Shown piece after piece: positions 7,656 to 15,245 of a stretch of DNA of 44,155 bases. This DNA is from Desulfuromonas thiophila (GTDB taxonomy: Bacteria > Desulfobacterota > Desulfuromonadia > Desulfuromonadales > Desulfuromonadaceae): positions 1-44,155 of the forward strand of contig NZ_FNAQ01000019.1 of assembly GCF_900101955.1 (NCBI RefSeq). Reading direction: 5' to 3'. Both the position numbers and the translations under genes were made by a program. The notes beneath the pieces are model-generated. The model had not been told where the DNA came from, did no database searches, and saw only the letters and a list, made by a program, of their open reading frames with translations. How positions within the stretch are numbered: the stretch's first letter is position 1; the number at the start of each line of letters is the position of its first letter.

Positions 7656-8659
7656 TGGATACATCAGCTTCCAACAGGCGTCTTAGAACATTACTTACTG
7701 CAATAGGCAATGGATCATTGATCCCCCAGCCTGATTTTCAAAGGCGCCTGGTGTGGACCAATAAAGATAAAATTGAATTTATAAGAACTGTATTAGAAGG
7801 TTACCCATTTCCTGAAGTGTATATAGCTGCTGGCAAAGTAGATCCTAAAACAGGTGAAGGTTCAGAAGTTATTGTTGATGGGCAGCAACGACTAACAACT
7901 TTGTACCAGTATTTCAAGGACTCTCCTGATATTAAAGTCACGAATAAGATACCAAAATACTCTGAATTGGAAGAAGATAAACAAATAGAATTCCTAGAGT
8001 ACAGGGTTGTAGTGCGAGATATGGGCAATATGCCTGTGGATGAAATTCGCGAGGTGTTTAAAAGAATCAATTCAACCAGCTATGGTTTGAACGCAATGGA
8101 GTTGCATAATTCAAGATTCAACGGGGAATTTAAAAAAGCAGGAGAAGAAATCAGCGAAATTCCGTTTTTTGAAGACCATAAAATATTTACTGCTGGCGAC
8201 ATAAAGAGAATGAATGACGTTAAGTACTGTTTAACCATGATGATTGCCGCCATGAGTACTTATACAAACAGAGATAAAGAGCTAGAAGAGTACTTGGAAA
8301 AATACAACGAGGAATTCACAATAAAAGAAAAAATACTATCGGAGTTTACTGCTACTCTACAATTCATAGATAAACTCAATTTCGATAACACATCTAGAGT
8401 TTTTAAAAAAGCTGATTTTTATAGTTTGTTTGTTGAAATTCACCGCGCAATATATAAAGAGAAAGTTGACCTTGACGCATCAAAAGTTCGTGCGAACTTA
8501 GACGCCTTTTACAATAAGGTTGAGCTTGCATCCGTTGGTGGAGTACCTGAGGACAGTGAGCATATGAAGTACTACAAGGCAGCACTTCAAGCAAGCAACG
8601 ATAGAAGCAGTAGAATTACAAGAGGCAGTCTAATTAGAGGAGTAATTTCCGAGATTTAA
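7655..8659 (+). CDS. DUF262 domain protein (GmrS/ParB-like)
   Basis: The 334-residue protein begins with the DUF262 fold shared by the GmrS half of modification-dependent GmrSD enzymes and by many defence proteins. PDFQR is at 26-30 and VDGQQRLTTL at 74-83; DGQQR is the family hallmark, thought to handle nucleotides in a ParB/Srx-like pocket. No DUF1524 HNH nuclease domain follows, so the classical GmrD cutting half is missing. The remaining part is helical and charged. The ATG at 7655 overlaps the previous stop and follows CAGGAG at 7641. The TAA stop lies against the attC core. Genetic coupling to a nucleotidyltransferase within one mobile cassette suggests a compact conflict module; the activity itself is unknown. 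Confidence 0.82.
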   Translation: MDTSASNRRLRTLLTAIGNGSLIPQPDFQRRLVWTNKDKIEFIRTVLEGYPFPEVYIAAGKVDPKTGEGSEVIVDGQQRLTTLYQYFKDSPDIKVTNKIPKYSELEEDKQIEFLEYRVVVRDMGNMPVDEIREVFKRINSTSYGLNAMELHNSRFNGEFKKAGEEISEIPFFEDHKIFTAGDIKRMNDVKYCLTMMIAAMSTYTNRDKELEEYLEKYNEEFTIKEKILSEFTATLQFIDKLNFDNTSRVFKKADFYSLFVEIHRAIYKEKVDLDASKVRANLDAFYNKVELASVGGVPEDSEHMKYYKAALQASNDRSSRITRGSLIRGVISEI

Positions 8660-8722
8660 GCTAACATGCGCTTCCAGCCGACGCGCCAAAGGCGCGCGTG
8701 GCTGAAACTTGACGTTAGAAGC
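8659..8722 (+). other. attC recombination site 2
   Basis: AGCTAAC (8659-8665) and GTTAGAA (8714-8720) are the outer cores. Between them AGCC-G-ACGCGCC pairs with GGCGCGCGTGGCT around an AAA loop, again leaving an unpaired G. No following cassette can be closed: the expected partner TTCTAAC is not found downstream, so this is the end of the array. Confidence 0.86.
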
Positions 8723-8822
8723 AGCCGAAACAAAGCCGTTGCATAACCCCTGAACCCCCAAGGTTAATGGGACCAGACCACAATTTTGCCACTCCCCTGG
8801 TGCTCTTAAGCTGCCTTGTTCC

Positions 8823-8854
8823 AGCCCTTTCCCTTCACGGGAGAGGGCTTTTTT
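8823..8854 (+). terminator. intrinsic terminator after the cassette array
   Basis: AGCCCT and TCCC pair with GGGA and AGGGCT around a short loop, followed by six T. It would stop plus-strand transcription leaving the cassettes. The 8723-8822 stretch before it holds nothing recognisable. Confidence 0.7.
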
Positions 8855-8901
8855 ACTGCTGTCGGGGGTGCATATGGCGCGGCAGAAGCGGTGCCTTGTT
8901 T

Positions 8902-9327
8902 TCAGTGCAGCAGCTGGCTGGCGGCTTCGCGGCTGCGGTGGGCGAATACGCGGGCGAAATCGACGTGGGGGATGTGCAGTGGCGGGAAGCCGGCGCGGCG
9001 GGTGATATCGGCCACCAGTTCGCGCAGGTAGGGGAACAGCACCAGGGCGCAGTGTTCGTTGACCAGCTGTTCCAGTTCGGCATCGCGCCGCTGGGCTGGC
9101 AGGTCGAACAGCCCCAGCCCTTCGGCCTGGAGGCGGAACGGGCCGTCGGCATCGTTGAAGGCGATGGTCAGGTAAACGCGCAGGTGGGGCGGCTGCAGCT
9201 CGTGGCGAATCTTGAATTCGGTCTGTATCTGGGCCTGGCCCGTGGCGCTGGCAAAGCGCGGGTTGAGCGCGAAATCGAGGCGCAGCAACTTGAAGTCGTT
9301 AAGGCAGGGCGGGGTTGTGGTGATCAT
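8902..9327 (-). CDS. SecB-like export chaperone
   Basis: The 141-residue protein resembles SecB, the cytosolic chaperone that keeps pre-secretory proteins unfolded and hands them to SecA. The best match is the C-terminal half, LVLFPYLRELVADITRRAG followed by FPPLHIPHVDF; this aligns by eye with the FPYARE...FPQLNLAPVNF block of SecB. The N-terminal half has the alternating strand pattern expected of the fold but little identity. The ATG at 9327 is preceded by GAGGG at good distance; earlier starts would add a Cys/Arg-rich tail of shadow type. It stands alone, convergent with the cassette array. A diverged SecB family member with another client is possible. Confidence 0.6.
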   Translation of the reverse strand: MITTTPPCLNDFKLLRLDFALNPRFASATGQAQIQTEFKIRHELQPPHLRVYLTIAFNDADGPFRLQAEGLGLFDLPAQRRDAELEQLVNEHCALVLFPYLRELVADITRRAGFPPLHIPHVDFARVFAHRSREAASQLLH

Positions 9328-9335
9328 GGCGACCC

Positions 9336-9358
9336 TCATGATGCTTGCGCAAAAAGCA
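9336..9358 (-). promoter_or_regulatory. hairpin just upstream of the secB-like gene
   Basis: GATGCTT and AAGCATC form a 7-bp stem with a 7-base loop in the leader of the minus-strand gene, a few bases before its ribosome binding site. It may affect translation; no known riboswitch is recognised. The 9328-9540 stretch holds nothing else clear. Confidence 0.3.
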
Positions 9359-9540
9359 TCTGGCTGGCGAAGAAAAAAGCGCCGCAGGCTGGGCGCGCAA
9401 CGGTTGAGCGATGAGGCGTATTGGCTGTGCGTTGAAGCAGCGGGACGATGACTGCACCGCAGCTGTTGGCGGGTGTTGCAATGTCGCCACTTATACCAGT
9501 GGCGGGGGCCGGCGCGCAAGAGGGAAGCCGGGCGGACGGG

Positions 9541-9783
9541 TTACAGTTGCAGCTGGCGCGGCGTCAGCGGGGTTTCGTAGATGGCCGGTACCGGTGTTTG
9601 GCGGCTGTTCTGGTCGCCGTGGGCGGGGCGGGCCAGATGGCTCAGGCTCCACAGGCTGACGGCGAGGGCGGCCAGTGCCACCAGGCCGAAGCTCAGTTGC
9701 AGTGGACAGCGCCACAGGGGTGGCAGTGGCGGCAGGGGGCTGATGATCGGTTGGGCGGCCTGGCGGGTGGGGGCTGTCGGCAT
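9541..9783 (-). CDS. small single-pass membrane protein, hypothetical
   Basis: The 80-residue protein has a Pro-rich N-terminus, one hydrophobic segment at about residues 28-50, and a hydrophilic tail containing PVPAIYETPLTPRQLQL. The family is not recognised. The ATG at 9783 is preferred because the upstream extension to 9894 is Thr/His/Pro-rich and enters the repeat element. The C-terminal tail looks like real coding sequence rather than chance. Support is limited to the membrane segment and the codon pattern. Confidence 0.45.
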   Translation of the reverse strand: MPTAPTRQAAQPIISPLPPLPPLWRCPLQLSFGLVALAALAVSLWSLSHLARPAHGDQNSRQTPVPAIYETPLTPRQLQL

Positions 9784-9863
9784 GGTGTGGGTGGCTGTCC
9801 GGCTGGGGGTTGGCGGATGATGTGTGTCTCTTCGGCCGATAGTGGGCGGAGCATTAGCATGAT

Positions 9864-10010
9864 GTTGAAAAAGTCCCATCCGGGGCCTTTTCAACGACGC
9901 AAGCCGAAAATGCGATTTCTATCTTGCTCACAAAATCAATCATTACTTCGTAATGGATTGATTTTGGTCGCCCGTCCATGGGCTCCAGCAGGCTGTTTTT
10001 TAACAGCCTG
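9864..10010. repeat. three-hairpin intergenic repeat element
   Basis: Three successive inverted repeats fill the space before lepA. The first is GTTGAAAAAG...CTTTTCAAC (9864-9895). The second is AAAATCAATC-ATTAC with loop TTC and its complement carrying one bulged base (9932-9965). The third is a perfect CAGGCTGTT/AACAGCCTG stem with loop TTTT (9989-10010). The compact array of stems without a gene looks like a REP/MITE-type element; the copy number in the genome cannot be judged here. Confidence 0.55.
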
Positions 10011-10027
10011 TTAGCCGGATGTTCACC

Positions 10028-10056
10028 TTTACAAATGGCGGGAATCTGGCTAGGCT
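10028..10056 (+). promoter_or_regulatory. candidate promoter of lepA
   Basis: TTTACA (10028-10033), a 17-base spacer and TAGGCT (10051-10056) give a reasonable sigma-70 match 55 bases before the lepA start, just past the hairpin repeat. Confidence 0.4.
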
Positions 10057-10110
10057 AGCGGGCTTGCACGAAACTTGACCCAGGACCGACGGAGGCACGA
10101 GCGCAGCCCC

Positions 10111-11910
10111 ATGAAGCAGCAGAATATTCGAAACTTTTCCATCATCGCCCATATCGACCACGGCAAATCGACTCTGGCCGACCGCCTGCTGGAGGAAACC
10201 GGCGCCCTGACCGATCGGGAAAAAACCGACCAGTTTCTCGACAAGATGGAGTTGGAACGCGAGCGCGGCATCACCATCAAGGCGCAGGCGGTATGCCTGA
10301 ACTACCGGGCCGACAATGGCCAGAACTATATTCTCAACCTGATCGACACACCGGGGCATGTCGATTTCACCTATGAGGTGAGCCGGTCGCTGATGGCCTG
10401 CGAGGGCGCGCTGCTGGTGGTGGATGCCTCCCAGGGGGTTGAGGCGCAGACCCTGGCCAATGTCTATCTGGCGATTGATGCCGACCTGGAGATTGTGCCG
10501 GTGCTCAACAAGGTCGATCTGCCGGGCGCCGAGCCCGAGCGGGTGAAGGAGGAGATCGAGGAGATCATCGGCCTTGACACCTCGGACACCATTGCCGCCA
10601 GCGCCAAGGAAGGCATCGGTATTCACGAGATTCTCGAATCCATCGTGCGCAAGGTGCCGGCCCCCAAGGGTGATCCCCAGGCGCCGCTGCAGGCGCTGGT
10701 GTTCGATTCCTGGTACGATTCCTATCAGGGCGTTATCGTGCTGGTGCGCATTGTGGCCGGCACCCTGAAAAAGGGCGACAAGTTCCTGTTCATGGCCAGC
10801 CGGCGCAGCTACGAAGTTCTTAAGCTGGGGGTGTTCGCGCCCCATCCGCTGGAGCGCGCGGAATTGCAGGCCGGCGAGGTCGGCTTTCTCATCGCCGGCA
10901 TCAAGGTGGTCAAGGACGCCAAGGTGGGTGACACCATTACCCATCTGCACCAGCCGGCGCAGCAGGCGCTGCCGGGCTTCAAGGAAGTGAAGCCGATGGT
11001 GTTTTCCGGCCTGTATCCCATCGATTCAAGCGAATACGATCTGCTGCGTGACGCGCTGGAAAAACTGCAGCTCAACGATTCGTCGATCAGCTTCGAGCCG
11101 GAAAACTCGGTGGCGCTGGGATTCGGTTTTCGCTGCGGTTTTCTCGGCCTGTTGCACATGGAGATTGTGCAGGAACGGCTGGAGCGCGAGTTCGGCATTG
11201 ATCTGATCACCACGGCGCCGACCGTTGTTTACCGGGTGACCACCATCAAGGGCGAAGAGCTGCGCGTCGACAGCGCCAACAAGCTGCCGGATATCCAGTA
11301 TATTGACTGCATCGAGGAGCCGTTCATTCTGGCGTCGATCCATGTGCCCAACGAATTTGTCGGCACGGTGCTGGCGCTGTGCGAGGAAAAACGCGGGGTG
11401 CAGCGCGAGATCCGCTATCTGACCGCCAGCCGGGTGATGATTGTCTACGAACTGCCCCTCAACGAGATCGTGCTCGATTTCTATGACCGGCTCAAATCCA
11501 TCACGCGCGGTTATGCCTCGCTGGATTACGAGCATCTGGATTACCGGCCCAGCCCGCTGCTGCGCATGAACGTGCTGATCAACGGCGACAGTGTCGATGC
11601 CCTGTCGCTGATTGTGCATCGCGACAAGGCCCAGGCGCGGGGCCGCGAGCTGGTGGCGAAGATGAAGGAGTTCATTCCGCGCCAGCAGTATGTGGTGGCC
11701 ATTCAGGCGGCTATTGGCGGCAAGATCATCGCCCGTGAAACGGTCAAGGCCCTGCGCAAGGACGTGACCGCCAAATGCTACGGCGGCGACATCAGTCGCA
11801 AGCGCAAGTTGCTGGAAAAACAGAAGGAAGGCAAGAAGCGCATGAAGCAGATCGGCAGTGTTGAATTGCCGCAGGAGGCCTTTTTGGCCATTCTTAAGGT
11901 AAAAGACTAA
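10111..11910 (+). CDS. lepA: elongation factor 4 (LepA), ribosomal back-translocating GTPase
   Basis: LepA is a translational GTPase that binds ribosomes and affects elongation or initiation fidelity under stress. The protein has 599 residues, the normal length. The P-loop AHIDHGKST is at residues 13-21, followed by the switch I region [18 protein letters not shown] and the NKVDLPGA recognition motif. The C-terminal domain specific to LepA ends with [19 protein letters not shown], an RNA-binding Lys-rich tail. The ATG at 10111 is chosen from the conserved start [22 protein letters not shown] lies somewhat far upstream. The lepB gene follows after four bases, the usual pairing, so they form one operon. 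Confidence 0.98.
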   Translation: MKQQNIRNFSIIAHIDHGKSTLADRLLEETGALTDREKTDQFLDKMELERERGITIKAQAVCLNYRADNGQNYILNLIDTPGHVDFTYEVSRSLMACEGALLVVDASQGVEAQTLANVYLAIDADLEIVPVLNKVDLPGAEPERVKEEIEEIIGLDTSDTIAASAKEGIGIHEILESIVRKVPAPKGDPQAPLQALVFDSWYDSYQGVIVLVRIVAGTLKKGDKFLFMASRRSYEVLKLGVFAPHPLERAELQAGEVGFLIAGIKVVKDAKVGDTITHLHQPAQQALPGFKEVKPMVFSGLYPIDSSEYDLLRDALEKLQLNDSSISFEPENSVALGFGFRCGFLGLLHMEIVQERLEREFGIDLITTAPTVVYRVTTIKGEELRVDSANKLPDIQYIDCIEEPFILASIHVPNEFVGTVLALCEEKRGVQREIRYLTASRVMIVYELPLNEIVLDFYDRLKSITRGYASLDYEHLDYRPSPLLRMNVLINGDSVDALSLIVHRDKAQARGRELVAKMKEFIPRQQYVVAIQAAIGGKIIARETVKALRKDVTAKCYGGDISRKRKLLEKQKEGKKRMKQIGSVELPQEAFLAILKVKD

Positions 11911-11914
11911 AAAG

Positions 11915-12586
11915 ATGAGCGAACTGATTGAAATGAAAGAAAAAACCGTCAAGAAACCCTGGTATCGTGAATACGGCGAAGCCCTGCTGGTGGCCGCCGT
12001 TCTGGCCCTGATCATCCGCACCTTTGTGGTGCAGGCGTTCAAGATTCCGTCGGGCTCGATGGAGGACACGTTGCTGATTGGTGACCATCTGCTGGTGAGC
12101 AAGTTTGTTTACGGCAGCCGGATTCCCTTTACCGACCAGTTCGTGCTGCCGCTGACGACGCCGGAGCGGGGCGATATCATCGTGTTTGAATTTCCCGAGG
12201 ATGCCGACAAGAGCTGGTGGCAGCGGCGTGATTTCATCAAGCGCATCATCGGCCTGCCCGGTGATCTGGTGGAGGTGCGCGACAAGCAGGTCTATGTCAA
12301 CGGCAGCCTCTATCACATTCCCCAGGAGATTCACAAGGAACACGAGATCATCCAGCCCGGCAGCCGGCCCCATCCGCAGGATCGGCGTGACTTCATGGCG
12401 CCGGTACGGGTACCGGCGGGGCATTATTTCGTGATGGGCGATAACCGCGACCGCTCTTATGACAGCCGCTTCTGGGGTTTTGTCCAGCGTGAGCAGATCA
12501 AGGGCAAGGCCTTCATTAAGTACTGGTCGTGGGATGCCGAGCGAATGCTGCCGCGCTGGTCGCGGATTGGTCGGCTGATCGAGTAA
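11915..12586 (+). CDS. lepB: signal peptidase I
   Basis: This membrane-bound serine protease removes signal peptides from exported proteins. The protein has 223 residues and one N-terminal membrane segment at about 22-40. The catalytic Ser48 is in IPSGSMEDTLL and the general base Lys109 is in DFIKRIIGLPGD. The GDNRDRSYDSRFWG box near the C-terminus completes the family signature. It lies four bases behind lepA and is followed by a terminator-like hairpin. A single transmembrane segment, rather than the two of the Escherichia coli enzyme, is usual for this length class. Confidence 0.97.
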   Translation: MSELIEMKEKTVKKPWYREYGEALLVAAVLALIIRTFVVQAFKIPSGSMEDTLLIGDHLLVSKFVYGSRIPFTDQFVLPLTTPERGDIIVFEFPEDADKSWWQRRDFIKRIIGLPGDLVEVRDKQVYVNGSLYHIPQEIHKEHEIIQPGSRPHPQDRRDFMAPVRVPAGHYFVMGDNRDRSYDSRFWGFVQREQIKGKAFIKYWSWDAERMLPRWSRIGRLIE

Positions 12587-12589
12587 CGG

Positions 12590-12617
12590 GCCGGAGCGGC
12601 GGTTCCGGCGGCTTTTT
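12590..12617 (+). terminator. probable intrinsic terminator after lepB
   Basis: GCCGGA (12590-12595) pairs with TCCGGC (12604-12609) and is followed after three bases by TTTTT. The stem is short and the loop GC-rich, so read-through into mutS is possible. Confidence 0.45.
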
Positions 12618-12644
12618 CTTCTGGCAGCGAAAGGCGGACGCAGC

Positions 12645-15245
12645 ATGGCGAAACAGACGCCGATGATGCGGCAGTATCTCGAAATCAAGAGTCAGTATCC
12701 CGACGCCATCCTGTTTTTCCGGCTCGGCGACTTCTACGAAATGTTCCTTGACGATGCCGTGATCGCCGCGAAGGTGCTCGACATCGCCCTGACCAGCCGC
12801 AACAAGGGCGCCGAGGAACAGATTCCCCTGTGCGGCATTCCCTATCACAGCGCCCAGCCCTATCTCAGTCGCCTGGTGGCCGCCGGTCACAAGGTGGCCA
12901 TCTGCGAGCAGGTGGAAGACCCGCGCATGGCCAAGGGCATTGTCCGGCGCGAGGTGGTGCGGCTGGTGACGCCCGGCACCGTGCTGGAGCCGGAACTGCT
13001 CAGTGCCGATCGCAACAGCTATCTGCTGGCTATCAGCTGCAGCGCGCGCCAGCGCTATGGCCTGGCCAGTCTCGATCTGTCGACCGGCCAGTTCCGTGTC
13101 ACCAGCGCCCAGCATCCCGAGGAGGTGCGTCGCGAGCTGCTGGCCATTGAGGCCCGTGAGCTGCTGGTGGCCGAGGGCGAGCGTGCCACGCTGGTGACCC
13201 GCCTGGCGCTGGCGCCAGAGCAGGTTGCCTCGTTGGCGACCCTGCCCGACGGAGTGTTCACCGCCGAGGAGGGCGCGGCGCGCCTCAACGCCTGCTACGG
13301 CACCAGCGATCTGACCGTTTTTGGCTGTGCCGACGATGAGGCCGCCATCGCGGCGGCCGGCGCGGTGCTCTACTATGTCGAGCAGACCCAGAAGGGCCAG
13401 GCGGCCCATCTGCGGCCCCTGACCTGTTATCAGATTCAGGACAGCATGGTGCTCGATGAGGCTACCCGCCGCAATCTGGAACTGACCCAGACCCTCAGTG
13501 GCGCTCAGCGCAAGGGGTCGCTGCTCGGGGCACTCGACCGCACACTCACCGCCATGGGCGGCCGCTTGCTGCGCCAGTGGCTGCTGCGGCCGCTGCTGGA
13601 TTGTCAGGCCATCGATGCCCGGCTTGATTTTATCGCCCAGGCCATTGATCAGCCGCGCCAGCGCCAGCAGCTACGCGAGCTGTTGCGCACCATCAACGAT
13701 CTGGAGCGGCTGCTGTCGCGCATCAGTATGGGCAGTGCCAGTGCCCGTGATCTGGTGGCGCTGCGGAACTCGTGCCAGCCGCTGCCGCCCCTGCGCCAGC
13801 TGTGTGGCGAACTGGCCGGCGTGCTGGCGGCGCGCTTGCATCAGCAGATCGATCCGCTGGAGGATATGGCCGGGCTGCTGGCCCGCGCCCTGGCCGACGA
13901 ACCGCCGGCTGGCCTGCGTGACGGTGGCCTGATCCGTGACGGCTATGATCAACCGCTTGATGAACTGCGCCAGATCAGCCGTGACGGCAAGGGTTTCATT
14001 GCCCGGCTGGAACGGCAGGAGCGCGAGCGCAGCGGCATTGCCAGCCTGAAGGTGCGCTACAACCGGGTGTTCGGCTATTATATCGATGTCCCCAAGACCC
14101 AGCTGGCCAAGGTGCCGGTCGACTACCAGCGCAAGCAGACCCTGGCCAATTCCGAACGCTACTTCACGCCGGAGCTGAAGGATTACGAGGACCGGGTGCT
14201 GGGCGCCGAGGAGGCCATCGCCGAGCGCGAATACCAGCTGTTCGAGGAGCTGCGCCAGCAGATTGGCGCCGCGCGCCAGCGTATCCAGGCCACCGCCGAG
14301 GGCCTGGCGGCGCTGGATGTGCTGCTGGCCCTGGCCGATGTGGCGCATGAGCGCAACTACTGCCGGCCGCGTTTGCACGAGGGTGCGCGGCTTGAGATTA
14401 TTGCTGGCCGGCATCCGGTGGTGGAACTGCTGACCGGCAGCGATCCCTTTGTCAGCAACGATGTGCTGCTCGACACCGACAGTCACCAGCTGCTGATGGT
14501 CACCGGTCCCAACATGGCCGGTAAATCGACCTTCATGCGCCAGGTGGCGCTGATCACCCTGATGGCGCAGATGGGCAGTTTCGTGCCGGCGCAGCAGGCC
14601 GAAATTGGTCTGGTGGACCGCATCTTCACCCGTGTCGGGGCCAGTGACAACCTGGCGCGCGGCCAGTCGACCTTCATGGTCGAGATGAGCGAGACGGCCT
14701 ACATTCTCAATCACGCCACGCCGCGCAGCCTGATTCTGCTTGATGAAATCGGCCGGGGCACCTCTACCTTCGACGGCATCAGCATCGCCTGGGCGGTGGC
14801 CGAATATTTGCATGACAATCCCCAGCTGGCGGCCAAGACCCTGTTCGCCACCCATTACCATGAACTGACCGATCTGAGCCGCACCCGCAAGGGCATTGAG
14901 AATTTCAACATTGCCGTGCGCCAGTGGCAGGACCAGATTGTCTTTCTGCGCACCATTGTGCCGGGGCCGGCCAGTCATTCCTATGGCATTCAGGTGGCGC
15001 AGTTGGCCGGCTTGCCGCAGCCGGTTATCCGCCGGGCCAAGGAGATTCTGGCCAATCTGGAACGGGGAGAGTATTCGGACGAAGGCCTGCCGCTGCTGGC
15101 ACAGAGCCAAAAATCTGACAGGAAGACGTCAGCCGCGCCGGTCGATCCGCTGCGCCAGCGGCTGCGCCAGCTCGATATCAACCGCATGACACCCTTGGAA
15201 GCGCTGAGCTGTATCCATGAACTCTGCCAACTGCTTGATGACTGA
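12645..15245 (+). CDS. mutS: DNA mismatch repair protein MutS
   Basis: MutS recognises mismatches and small loops in newly replicated DNA and recruits MutL. The protein has 866 residues. The mismatch-reading motif RLGDFYEMF is close to the N-terminus, with the Phe that wedges into DNA. The connector, lever and clamp domains follow. The ATPase has Walker A GPNMAGKST at 621-629, then Walker B LILLDEIGRGTSTFDG and the ATHYHELT motif. The ATG at 12645 gives the conserved start MAKQTPMMRQYLEIKSQYPD. The following amidase gene overlaps its 3' end, indicating co-transcription. Confidence 0.98.
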   Translation: MAKQTPMMRQYLEIKSQYPDAILFFRLGDFYEMFLDDAVIAAKVLDIALTSRNKGAEEQIPLCGIPYHSAQPYLSRLVAAGHKVAICEQVEDPRMAKGIVRREVVRLVTPGTVLEPELLSADRNSYLLAISCSARQRYGLASLDLSTGQFRVTSAQHPEEVRRELLAIEARELLVAEGERATLVTRLALAPEQVASLATLPDGVFTAEEGAARLNACYGTSDLTVFGCADDEAAIAAAGAVLYYVEQTQKGQAAHLRPLTCYQIQDSMVLDEATRRNLELTQTLSGAQRKGSLLGALDRTLTAMGGRLLRQWLLRPLLDCQAIDARLDFIAQAIDQPRQRQQLRELLRTINDLERLLSRISMGSASARDLVALRNSCQPLPPLRQLCGELAGVLAARLHQQIDPLEDMAGLLARALADEPPAGLRDGGLIRDGYDQPLDELRQISRDGKGFIARLERQERERSGIASLKVRYNRVFGYYIDVPKTQLAKVPVDYQRKQTLANSERYFTPELKDYEDRVLGAEEAIAEREYQLFEELRQQIGAARQRIQATAEGLAALDVLLALADVAHERNYCRPRLHEGARLEIIAGRHPVVELLTGSDPFVSNDVLLDTDSHQLLMVTGPNMAGKSTFMRQVALITLMAQMGSFVPAQQAEIGLVDRIFTRVGASDNLARGQSTFMVEMSETAYILNHATPRSLILLDEIGRGTSTFDGISIAWAVAEYLHDNPQLAAKTLFATHYHELTDLSRTRKGIENFNIAVRQWQDQIVFLRTIVPGPASHSYGIQVAQLAGLPQPVIRRAKEILANLERGEYSDEGLPLLAQSQKSDRKTSAAPVDPLRQRLRQLDINRMTPLEALSCIHELCQLLDD

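Larger units (their letters stand above)
7079..8714 (+). mobile_element. integron-type gene cassette 2 (NTase + DUF262)
   Basis: The cassette runs from TTAGCT after G7078 to G8714. Its first core GTTAGCT (7078-7084) is the exact reverse complement of AGCTAAC (8659-8665), the start of its own attC site, which shows it was once a closed circle. It is bicistronic, less common than one gene per cassette, and the first gene starts 16 bases from the boundary. Confidence 0.87.

Noticed and set aside
8735-8822. Third attC site around GCATAAC near 8740
   Set aside because: No partner core and no palindromic arms follow, so it is a chance core-like heptamer.
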